In this document: one piece after another, positions 47,316 to 56,054 of the stretch
Layout: the number at the start of each line of letters is the position of its first letter
How positions within the stretch are numbered: position 1 is the stretch's first letter
DNA from: Acanthosoma haemorrhoidale
Lineage: Eukaryota > Arthropoda > Insecta > Hemiptera > Acanthosomatidae
Reading direction: 5' to 3'
NCBI GenBank assembly: GCA_930367205.1
Contig: OV884011.1
Location: 113,575,139-113,639,138, forward strand
DNA: 64,000 bases
Position numbers and translations under genes: made by a program
Notes under the pieces: model-generated
The model's database searches: none
Told to the model about the DNA's origin: nothing
What the model saw: only the letters and a program-made list of their open reading frames with translations

Positions 47316-48550
47316 CTTTTCAGATTTTGATAACTTAACAACGAGAAACAATAATCTAATATATCATCAAATTTCCTCGAGTTGCACACTTATAATGAAC
47401 AGGTTCCAACTTAAGATTTTCGACCCAACCAAGGTTACAACTAGCGGGAGCCAAAAAACGAATGGCTGTTAGAAAAAATTTATCATTTTCTTAAAAAACT
47501 AGCTGCTATGTTATGAACTGGTTTGTAACCCCACGGTCCTATTTGTATTTTATAGTTAATTTTACCGTAATCCGAGTTTTGTTAGCTTACAAAACCTCCT
47601 TAAAATGCAGCTCTGATGCAGTAACAGGAGCCCATTTTGTATTTTGTTTTTATTTTAGTTTTCAATAAATAAATGAACAGTTTTCAATTGATATGAAATA
47701 ATGAATTAAAGGTGAATGGATGAATACGAATGAAAGACTGGAAAAAAAAATTATGAACTGGGATTACACCGTTATGGGCTTTTTAAACGAGCCATTTAGT
47801 GCAGTATGCTTTTAACGATCTTCAAGGGACCATAGAAAACAGATATTTATAACCTAAGTTTGTGGTATCCGGATTGAAGAAACAATCTAATAACCATTTA
47901 AGTACACATATAATTTTTATTTGTAAATACATAAAGCGTATTTAAATGTGTAATCATAAACAAAATATACTAGGATGAAAGATCAAGGCAATTTATAAGT
48001 ATAACATTTATATATATATTTCACCAATGACATTATAAAACATCAGTGGTAGTTTGTTTGCCTCTTATTAGAACTATACGATTTTTTTGTAAATTCCTCA
48101 ATATTTTATAAAAGCATTGATGTTTGTGGCCTATTATTTTTATTGTTCACAGAGACGAATGTACGCACTAGATCAATTAAAAATAAAAGTTTGGGTACAA
48201 TATCACACACTTTAGGGTTTCGATGATTCTACTAAATACTCTATCTTGATTGGTTTAAAAAAAAAAAAACGGTGCATTTTTGTTTCAAATTAGATCGCTA
48301 TTTCCAGATTATCGATCTAACCGAACAAAATTATTTTGTTAGTTTTGGCATTGTTATACGATTACGATAAAGTGGGTTATCACTGTAAGGAATTCATCTG
48401 TATTTTAAGGCAATACTTTGTAGTAATGGTGTTACCGGAATGCTGCAGCAGAATTTCCGCATTACAATGAAATATTAGGAATATGCCCTTCCCTAAATCT
48501 TCTTCCCGCTTCCCTCTCACCTCACTCTTCCTCTCCTCTTCCCTCCATCA
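47316..48550. other. region upstream of TXNL4A
   Basis: AT-rich. It should hold the TXNL4A 5' UTR and promoter next to 47316, but no TATA box or other core element was recognised. No gene was seen. Confidence 0.5.
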
Positions 48551-48559
48551 CGGTATGCC

Positions 48560-49760
48560 CTCGACCTGGTATTCCGGGAATGGGCCTGATGAAAGAAAGG
48601 ATGCATGGATAGATTGAATTTCGGGAACGATAATATTAAGCAAAGAAAAATATGGTATAAGTTGGTGGTATAAGTATGTGAAAATTGGGAATGTTGGAGA
48701 TTGACAAGTTTTCATGGGGATGGAGTCAGGCAGATTTTTAGCATGGATTAAAAAATAATGATAAACAATACAGCTCAACGGGTGGGAAAATACAGTCTAA
48801 CGCGATTTATAGCTGATTTGAATTGGTGAAAGTACTGTAGGTAAAGTGGCTTTTTAGCCAATATAGCAAAGTTAAAGATGGATTCAAGGAAGTTTTGACA
48901 ACGGTAGAAGGGTACAACCATCCCAATGCGGTATAGCGTGGTGAAATACGGCAATCCCTTGTCATCATGAGTATAAATCATAGGCAAAAATTCATCAGGC
49001 ACCGAACCTCAAGAAGACACGAAATACACACACAACCGTAGTAAAAATAGGGGAACATGAGAGGGTTTCATATGGGAGATGAATGGAACAATTGAGCAGT
49101 TTGAGGTTTTACATAAATTGAAGGGTAATTTGTAGTATTTTCAGGATAGGATTTGAGCCTAGAGCAAGTTTTTTTTACTGATATGAAGAAATTTATCAAA
49201 CGGGAATAGATTGTAAAGTTAGAAATATTATTTAGAATTTTGAAGATGGGACTTAAATCAATGACAGTTATCCTAACATTCCCTTAATTTAATTTAAGTT
49301 TTTGGAGATAGGACCAAATACCACTTCAGTCCAGGTCTTCCTAAATCAATTAAAGGGTTTGTAGGAGGGGTTGATTGTCACACAACGATTACCTGGGAGC
49401 AGCAAGAGATGAATGATCCGAAGCAGCCAACGGAAATGTCGGAGAAGGACATAGTTAGTAGTACTAACAGGATGGTGTCTAAAGCCTTGGTAAAATTTAA
49501 GATGATTAGGATAGCGGTGGATTCTTTATGAAGGTCTTACAACATTTTGAGAAAAGCAGCTTGGGTGGAAAATCCCAGTCAGAAGAGGATTGGAAGGATT
49601 GTTTCTAAAAATGTGGAAACTAAGGATTGCACTTATTATTAATTATATTGTATTAATATTGATATAGGACGATAGTCGTTTGGAGAGGTGGGCTTCGGCA
49701 CTTTATTCAGTGGAAAAACAAAATGCTCTTTTCCAAGAAGAACGGTATTTTGTTGGGAGA
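48560..49760 (-). pseudogene. decayed CR1/Jockey-type LINE reverse transcriptase
   Basis: Translated on the minus strand with frame changes, the order of LINE motifs is visible: FPLNKVPKPTSPNDYRPISIL-like sequence near 49660-49750, FTKALDTILLVLL near 49440-49490, then WF-SY-like and SVLGP-like pieces. Further down is an open block (49002-48775) ending KSAINRVRLYFP. Many stops and frameshifts interrupt it. It is an old copy. Confidence 0.6.
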
Positions 49761-50542
49761 AATTGCTTATATGAAGAATAGCAAAGAGAAAAGCTTTAGG
49801 ATTTTAACGAGGATAATAATGAGACGGTGTGATTTGAGGGTTTACACGCATGGGGCCACAAGATGCACAAGGATTGGAACTAAAGGGGGGGGGGTTAACT
49901 GAAAGGGTTGGTAGGGTTCGGTTTTAGGCTTATAAAGAGTGCGATGGGGTAAGAAACTAGGTTTTGGGAGTTAAAAGAGTGAGCGAAGTAAGGATGGTGA
50001 GGGCTGGGGGCCGAAAAGTGGCGTGGGGCTTAGACACAAGGGTGTGGGAGTGACCACAATAATCAAAGAAACAGTAATCCAAAGGGGAACATAAAATATG
50101 AAAGTAGTAGTTTGCGGGTTTGTTGCGGAAGATGATGACGGGGGTTAAATAGTTTTGGGAGGAGATAGAACGTCGAGTAAGTTAGGATACTATTTCGTTT
50201 CAGGTTGGTGATTGACCTATGATAAGGTCAATCGCCCTTTTTGACGAAACAATATAACCTTCATTTTTCACCTGTGAGCGCTAAGAATAGTTAGCGCATT
50301 CCACACCCCACTGTATTTAGAATTTCGGGGATTTCGTATTAGATAAGCTAGCTACAAGAAGATGGAGGGAATACCTAAAAATTAAAGAGAGACCAGCTTC
50401 TGAATAATGATCCCTAGCTTACTGATCGATTCTCTTCAAATTATGTTTATTTATTTACCTGTATTTATAGAGGCAGTTATTAGATTATTTTGGAGGATTC
50501 GTACAATTACCTAAAACCAAGTAATGCATTTCAAGGAGGTAC

Positions 50543-50683
50543 TGTGGTGATTTAATCCCACTCCATAGTCTAACCTGACTCATAACATTGTTACCTTCTG
50601 TAAATTCACACTATTCTACTGTTGATGTTTTAAGCTAATAAAAACCTTTTTAAGGGTTAAACATTCGTTTTTCTTTCACCACA
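50543..50683 (+). repeat. 5' LTR of the outer gypsy element
   Basis: 141 bases. It contains ATGTTTTAAGCTAATAAAA at 50625-50643, which includes an AATAAA and is the partner of the primer region. Confidence 0.95.
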
Positions 50684-50684
50684 A

Positions 50685-50703
50685 TTTTATTAGCTTAAAA
50701 CAT
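50685..50703 (+). promoter_or_regulatory. putative self-priming site
   Basis: Starting one base after the 5' LTR, the 19 bases are the exact reverse complement of 50625-50643 inside the LTR, leaving a 41-base loop. In Tf1/sushi-type elements the 5' end of the mRNA folds back on such a site to prime reverse transcription. If that holds here, R would begin at about 50625. No tRNA 3' end matches this position, unlike the other three LTR elements in the window. Confidence 0.75.
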
Positions 50704-50805
50704 TTCTCTTTCATTTGTGTTTTGAAGTTTCGGGTTCCGCGATATTTACAGTGCCGTCGTTTGGTTTGTGATTTCGTTTTTTACATTAAACATTTGTAAT
50801 CCGCG

Positions 50806-51151
50806 ATGGACAGGTATCTAAAGCCCGATAAATTCAGTGCCAGTCCAGATTCGCCATCTGCTGGAAAGGAGTTCTCACATTGGCTGAAAACCTTTGAAAA
50901 CTTCATGTCCTTGTCTATCGAAGCATTGGAAGACGCTGACAAACTGAAGGTACTCCAAAATTTCCTTTCGTTCAATGTTTATGAACTGATCTCAGAAACT
51001 ACTACATATGTTGAAGCGATAGAAACTCTGACTAAGATCTATGTTAAGGAGAAAGGGGAAATATTTGCACGTCACATTTTGGCTATGCGTAAACAACAAC
51101 AAAGCGAGAGTGTTGACCAATACGTTCAAGCTCTGAGACTGCTGGCAAAGG
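50806..51151 (+). pseudogene. gag: outer element Gag, 5' part, interrupted
   Basis: ATG at 50806 opens a gypsy Gag: FSHWLKTFENFMSLSIEALE, FARHILAMRKQQQSESVDQY, VQALRLLAK. It is cut after about 115 codons by the inner element, and the same frame resumes at 55864. The remaining codons of the open frame after 51152 belong to the inner LTR. Confidence 0.9.
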
Positions 51152-51337
51152 TAAAGGATTTCGGCACAATGAAACATTGGTTGAATTAATAACACACGTT
51201 TATTTTACTTTTATACACAAGGTACATGTTCATAAAACAACATTCTTAATTAATCATAATAACAAAACGTAGAGGATCCAACACTGTTATCCCTCAGGTT
51301 GGACAACACAACACAATTTATCTCTCAATATCCCACA
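51152..51337 (-). repeat. 3' LTR of the nested gypsy element
   Basis: 186 bases, same as 55673-55858 on side-by-side reading. Confidence 0.94.
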
Positions 51338-51350
51338 TCTTTCCCCCTCT
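51338..51350 (-). other. polypurine tract of the nested element
   Basis: The minus strand reads AGAGGGGGAAAGA, adjacent to the 3' LTR. Confidence 0.88.
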
Positions 51351-51455
51351 ATTAAAATAAATTCTACAAAAACAATACAAGAAACAATTTTAACAAGAAA
51401 CCCTTTTTTTTTTTTTTTTTTTTTTAATAAGACATTAAATCTCATTAATTAGACA

Positions 51456-52110
51456 TTACAGCTCCACAATTAGACGGCGAGGAGCAGTTCGATTGCGCTG
51501 AGGTCGCCCCCCAGATTCAACAGAGAGTGGAGACCTGTCCTTGTCCTTTGACGTACTGGTCCCTGGTTTAGCCTGCTGATCATTCGGTTGTTCAGCTGGA
51601 ATTTGCTGCACTGGTACTGACTCGGTGTCCAGACTTGTAACTTTGTTCTTTGGCGAGGGAGTAGGCCGTCCCAGCCAATCAGATGATTCATCGCTGTCCG
51701 ATGAGTTGTTGTATTCCGGAGTATCCACGTTGTCTTCCGGTCTATTAGGCCCTTGTAAAGATATTCTGAGTTGATCTATGTGACGTATCCATGTCTTATC
51801 TATATCAGGGATGTAAACTCTTCTTCTTCTGGGACCCAAGCATTTGATAACTCTTCCTTTTACCCATTTCTTCTCCCCTTTCTGAAAATTCTTCACCCAA
51901 ACATCTTTTGATTCAGCAAATTTGTCTGACGGCAGTGCCTTTCCCGATTGCAATTTAATTTGTTGTTTTTGTTTTGCTTCAACTCTAGTAGCCGTTTTTG
52001 AAGGATTTGGGCGGAGGAGATCCAATCTGGTCCTCAAACTGTGACCCAGCAGAGCTTGTGCCGGTGACACATTTGTGGTGGCATGAGGAATATTCCTATA
52101 CTGTAACAGA
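51456..52110 (-). pseudogene. nested element integrase C-terminal part
   Basis: In a different frame from the preceding block it reads NVSPAQALLGHSLRTRLDLL, a basic middle with WVKGRVIKCLGPRRRRVYIP, then an acidic Ser/Pro-rich tail ending RRLIVEL and a stop at 51456. This is the usual gypsy integrase C terminus. It is out of frame with the integrase core through a frameshift near 52110-52140. Confidence 0.88.
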
Positions 52111-52117
52111 AAACTGT

Positions 52118-52498
52118 TCAGAGCTTTGTTGAGGTCTGTACTACGTTATAACGTTTGATTGTTCTGACACTGTTTTCTGCCGCTCCATTTGTAGCAGGGT
52201 AATAAGGTGCCCCTCTCTTGTGTTCAATCCCATTCCTTTGCATAAAAAGTTGAAATTCTTCTGATTCAAATGATGCGTAATTATCAGACACCAATACCTC
52301 TGGGAGCCCAAATCTGGCAAAAATTTGGCGTAAAATTTTTATTGTCACTTCCGTTGACATTGATTTCGTAGGAAAAGCTTCCACCCATTTCGAATGGCTG
52401 TCCACTACTACTAGGTAATACTGACCCGCAACTGGTCCCAAGTAGTCCATATGAAGCCTTTGCCATGGTTTTGTTGGCCATTCCCATGGAATTAAAGC
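52118..52498 (-). pseudogene. nested element integrase core, frameshifted
   Basis: It carries MDYLGPVAGQYYLVVVDSHS, the second Asp in VLVSDNYASF, and Glu in AAENSVRTIKR, so the D,D,E residues are all present. It is in a different frame from the main ORF, which ends in a stop at about 52492. The shift lies near an AAA run at about 52505. A second shift near 52130 separates it from the C-terminal block. Confidence 0.88.
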
Positions 52499-55400
52499 AG
52501 CTTTCTGGGATTGTCCTTCACCGAATTACAGGGTATGCAAGACTTCACCGTATCCTCTATATCCGCATCAATTTTTGGCCACCACACATATGATCGTGCT
52601 ATTGCCTTGCTTTTCACTATCCCCATGTGTGTCTCATGCAATTCGTGAAGCACTGAGGATCGAAGTTTTGTCGGCACAATCACTCGATTTCCCCATAGGA
52701 GTACCCCTTCCTCTTCATGGAGCTCATCACGGCGAAGAGAAAACGGGAGGAGTTCTTCCGGGATGGTATGAGGCCATCCAATTTTCAGATACGTTGATAT
52801 TTTCTTCAGGATGCCATCTTTCTTTGTCCACAACAAAATGTCTTTATACTGTAGAGGTAGAGTTTCGTTTTCTTCGAATACGTAAAACAGCGCTGGGTCC
52901 AAACTTTCTCCTATTTCCGGATCCGTCTTTAGTGGTGCTCTCGATAACCAATCTGCGCTGTTTTTATTTGACTGCACCCATTCCACGTCATAGTTATAAT
53001 TTGCTAGAAGTAGCGCCCAACGTTGCAAACGGTTTGCCGCACAAATTGGCACTCCCTTTTTTGGTCCAAAAATTGATAACAAGGGTCGATTGTCATTAGC
53101 CAATATCCATTTCCTTCCAAAAAGATACAAATGGAACTTTTTCACACCAAATACCAATGCAGCGCCTTCCTTATGCAATTGACTATACTTCGTTTCCGCT
53201 ATAGTCAACGTTCTGCTAGCAAAAGCTAACGGCTTTTCTTCTCCATTTGGATAGACTTGTGAAATTATAGCTCCCAGTCCTTGGTCCGAACCATCAACGG
53301 TTAACTTGATAGGCAAATCTGGATTATAATGTGCTAAAGAGCGATTTTCCTCGACTATCCTCTTGATTTTTGTGAAAGCGGTTTGACAACTGGCATTCCA
53401 ATCCCATCGAATGTTTTTCTTCAGGAGCTGGTGAAGAGGGTGGAGGGTCGATGACAGTGAAGGTAGAAATCTCGCCAGATAGTTCACAAACCCCAAAAAA
53501 GCTTGCAGCTCTTTAATATTTTTAGGATTTGGTGCCATTACTATAGATTTTATTTTCTCATCAGTCGAATGCAAACCTGAAGCGTCAATTCTGAATCCAA
53601 GATATTCAATGGATGTTTTTCCAAATTCGCACTTTTTTGCAGAAAGGGTTAACCCCGCTTTCTTGAATCTTTCAAGAACCTCTATGACTCGTTTTCTTAA
53701 TGTCCCAAAATCCGGTGCTCCAACCACAACATCATCCAGTAGGGCTACCACCCCCTCAGTTCCTGCTAACACATTGTCTACCAATTTCTGAAATTTGGAA
53801 GGTCCAACACAAATACCATAGGGCATACGGGTATATTGGAATAAGCCTTTCTGCGTGGTAATAGCTACCAGTTTGCGCGATTCGAGATCCAACTCACACT
53901 GTTGGTAAGCATGGCTCAAATCCATTTTGGCCCAAACCATATTTCCCCCCAATCTCTGGAACAAATCTTCAATTCTTGGCAATGGATAAGGATCCATTTT
54001 CAAGCAAGGGTTGAGGGTCAATTTATAATCTCCACAAATCCTAGTTTGGCCATTTCGCTTCATAACTGGAACAATAGGGGAACCAAAATCACTATACTCA
54101 ATGGGCTCCAAAATTCCTTCCTGCACCAGGCGGTCAATTTCCTGATCAACCTTGTGTCTTATGGCGTACGGTACCGGCCTTTGTTTTATAAATTTTGGTT
54201 TGACTTCCGGTACAAGATCTAATTTGATTTGTCCTTTGTTATATTTGCCAAGTTTTTCCGTAAAAACCTCTGGATACAAACTCTTGAGTTCCTCCTCCAA
54301 CTTTTCTGCCTCAATGCCATGTTCCACCTTTTGATAAAAAATTGAGTGGGCTGAATCTTCAGCAAAAATGCTGAATCCCAGAGCTTTGAACCACGATCTA
54401 CCCAACAACGGTGGTCCCTCTGTTTCAACCACATAAAATATCAAATTTGGCACCTTTCTATCTTGATATTCTACGTCCACTGTGACATAGCCCACCGGAG
54501 AGATTTTTTCTTTGAGATATGTAGTAAAAGTCTTTTTACATGGAATTGGGGTGACCTGAGGGAATTGTTCATGAAATAATTGTCTCGGAACAATAGTGCT
54601 ATGGCACCCAGTATCAACATCAAAACAAATAACCTGGGAATTTAGCTTAAGTTCAATTTGATACTCACTTGCGCTACCTTCAAGTATTTTATAAAGATAT
54701 TCTTCATCTGAGTTTTCCTGGACGAAATGTGTTTGTTCAGTTTTGCCGGTCTTCTTATCTGGAGCAGGTAACTTGATTTTATTTGGGCAAACTTTTTGTA
54801 AATGCCCCTTTATTTTGCAAACTTTACATTTATAATCTTTGAATCGACATTTATTTGCATCATGCCATGTCGCCCCACAAACTTTACAAAGATTGGTATT
54901 TACCTGTTGATTTGGTGTTTTTTGTGCTCTAACATAATTTACGGGCTCTTTTTTGATTGGACCACTACATGAAAACTCATTTAAATCATAATTTGTGGAA
55001 GAAGCTTCTTTCGATGTTGCTATCTTGACTACATTGTCCCACTGGGCCTTTTCCGCATCCTCCTCGAATAAACGATCTCTAATCGGCCCTTTGTTCATGC
55101 CGACAACAAAACGATCTAACAAATTTCCGTCGAATCGAGCTCCAAAAGCACAGTTAGCTGCCAATGACCGCAGTCTGGCAATCCAGTCGTTGACCGTTTC
55201 CGTAGGATCTTTCGCGGCGTTATAAAATTTGTATCTGGCGGCAAAAACTGATTCCGCACCCAAAAAATGTGAATCAAATAATTTAACTAATTCAACATAC
55301 GTGTTATCCTCCGGTTTCTTGGGAACCGCCAGGTTGGAAATCAGTTTATACGCTGAGTCATCCAACGAATTTAACAGAAGAGCCCTCTTTCTCTCGTCAT

Positions 55401-55518
55401 TCTTTATCCCGTTTGCAATAAAGAAATTTTCTGTTCTCGACTTGGCGATGCCCCAATCTTTATCGAGTGTAAATTCTCTCAAAGTACCGACTAAACTTTT
55501 GGTTTCTTCTTCGGCCAT
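52492..55518 (-). CDS. gag-pol: nested element Gag-Pol up to the integrase zinc region
   Basis: The first ATG of the frame is at 55518; the open frame before it lacks an ATG. Order: Gag helical domain; knuckle-like CKVCGATWHDANKC and CCHC CKVCKIKGHLQKVC (about residues 210-245); protease VDTGCHSTIVP (about 300); reverse transcriptase with YPLPRIEDLFQRLGG and MPYGICVGPSKFQ; RNase H KLTVDGSDQGLGAI; an integrase HHCC region starting HELHETHMG and ending CIPCNSV. The polymerase box is LLDDVVV, with Leu where Tyr is usual in YxDD. Gag and Pol form one polyprotein. It stops prematurely just before the integrase core. Confidence 0.9.
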   Translation of the reverse strand: MAEEETKSLVGTLREFTLDKDWGIAKSRTENFFIANGIKNDERKRALLLNSLDDSAYKLISNLAVPKKPEDNTYVELVKLFDSHFLGAESVFAARYKFYNAAKDPTETVNDWIARLRSLAANCAFGARFDGNLLDRFVVGMNKGPIRDRLFEEDAEKAQWDNVVKIATSKEASSTNYDLNEFSCSGPIKKEPVNYVRAQKTPNQQVNTNLCKVCGATWHDANKCRFKDYKCKVCKIKGHLQKVCPNKIKLPAPDKKTGKTEQTHFVQENSDEEYLYKILEGSASEYQIELKLNSQVICFDVDTGCHSTIVPRQLFHEQFPQVTPIPCKKTFTTYLKEKISPVGYVTVDVEYQDRKVPNLIFYVVETEGPPLLGRSWFKALGFSIFAEDSAHSIFYQKVEHGIEAEKLEEELKSLYPEVFTEKLGKYNKGQIKLDLVPEVKPKFIKQRPVPYAIRHKVDQEIDRLVQEGILEPIEYSDFGSPIVPVMKRNGQTRICGDYKLTLNPCLKMDPYPLPRIEDLFQRLGGNMVWAKMDLSHAYQQCELDLESRKLVAITTQKGLFQYTRMPYGICVGPSKFQKLVDNVLAGTEGVVALLDDVVVGAPDFGTLRKRVIEVLERFKKAGLTLSAKKCEFGKTSIEYLGFRIDASGLHSTDEKIKSIVMAPNPKNIKELQAFLGFVNYLARFLPSLSSTLHPLHQLLKKNIRWDWNASCQTAFTKIKRIVEENRSLAHYNPDLPIKLTVDGSDQGLGAIISQVYPNGEEKPLAFASRTLTIAETKYSQLHKEGAALVFGVKKFHLYLFGRKWILANDNRPLLSIFGPKKGVPICAANRLQRWALLLANYNYDVEWVQSNKNSADWLSRAPLKTDPEIGESLDPALFYVFEENETLPLQYKDILLWTKKDGILKKISTYLKIGWPHTIPEELLPFSLRRDELHEEEGVLLWGNRVIVPTKLRSSVLHELHETHMGIVKSKAIARSYVWWPKIDADIEDTVKSCIPCNSVKDNPRKLL

Positions 55519-55653
55519 TTCTGTCTTCAATTTAAATAAATTCGAGACCTTTTGAATGTCGTCCACGATGTAACGTCACCGAAAACACGAATTGTAGAAA
55601 CTCAAAAATTCACTCCGTTAACGCGTAAACACGAACGAATCATGTGGACGGCA

Positions 55654-55671
55654 ATCCCATCCTCGTCGCCA
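55654..55671 (-). other. primer binding site complementary to tRNA-Ser(GCU)
   Basis: The plus strand reads ATCCCATCCTCGTCGCCA, matching the 3' end with CCA of animal tRNA-Ser(GCU) as I know it. It is one base from the 5' LTR. Confidence 0.82.
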
Positions 55672-55672
55672 C

Positions 55673-55858
55673 TAAAGGATTTCGGCACAATGAAACATTG
55701 GTTGAATTAATAACACACGTTTATTTTACTTTTATACACAAGGTACATGTTCATAAAACAACATTCTTAATTAATCATAATAACAAAACGTAGAGGATCC
55801 AACACTGTTATCCCTCAGGTTGGACAACACAACACAATTTATCTCTCAATATCCCACA
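55673..55858 (-). repeat. 5' LTR of the nested gypsy element
   Basis: 186 bases. A leader of about 155 bases lies between it and the gag ATG. Confidence 0.94.
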
Positions 55859-55863
55859 AAAGG

Positions 55864-56054
55864 ATTGTAACTTCAAGGCTGTTTCTGCTGAAGATCATAA
55901 AAATCAGTATATTCGTGATTCTCTTATTAATGGACTGCTTCCTTCTCAAATCCGTCAACGATTACTTGAGGAGTCTAAAACATTGAGCCTTGATGACGTC
56001 ATCCAACGCGCACAAGCTCTCGAGATGGCCCATAAACAAGCTGAAGGATACTAA
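55864..56054 (+). pseudogene. gag: outer element Gag, continuation to an in-frame UAA
   Basis: It resumes the gag frame after the nested element with KAVSAEDHKNQYIRDSLING and DDVIQRAQALEMAHKQAEGY, then UAA at 56052-56054. The stop precedes the zinc knuckles, so it most likely arose by a CAA-to-TAA change rather than marking a natural Gag end. Confidence 0.85.

Larger units (their letters stand above)
51152..55858 (-). mobile_element. Ty3/gypsy element nested in gag of the outer element
   Basis: 4707 bases on the minus strand. The 186-bp LTRs read as identical (TGTGGGATATTG...CCTTTA on the minus strand), with an AAAGG target duplication (51147-51151 and 55859-55863). A tRNA-Ser primer site and a polypurine tract are present. 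gag-pol is a single frame, broken twice within integrase. It resembles the mag-type lineage. It is a recent insertion, younger than its host element. Confidence 0.95.
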
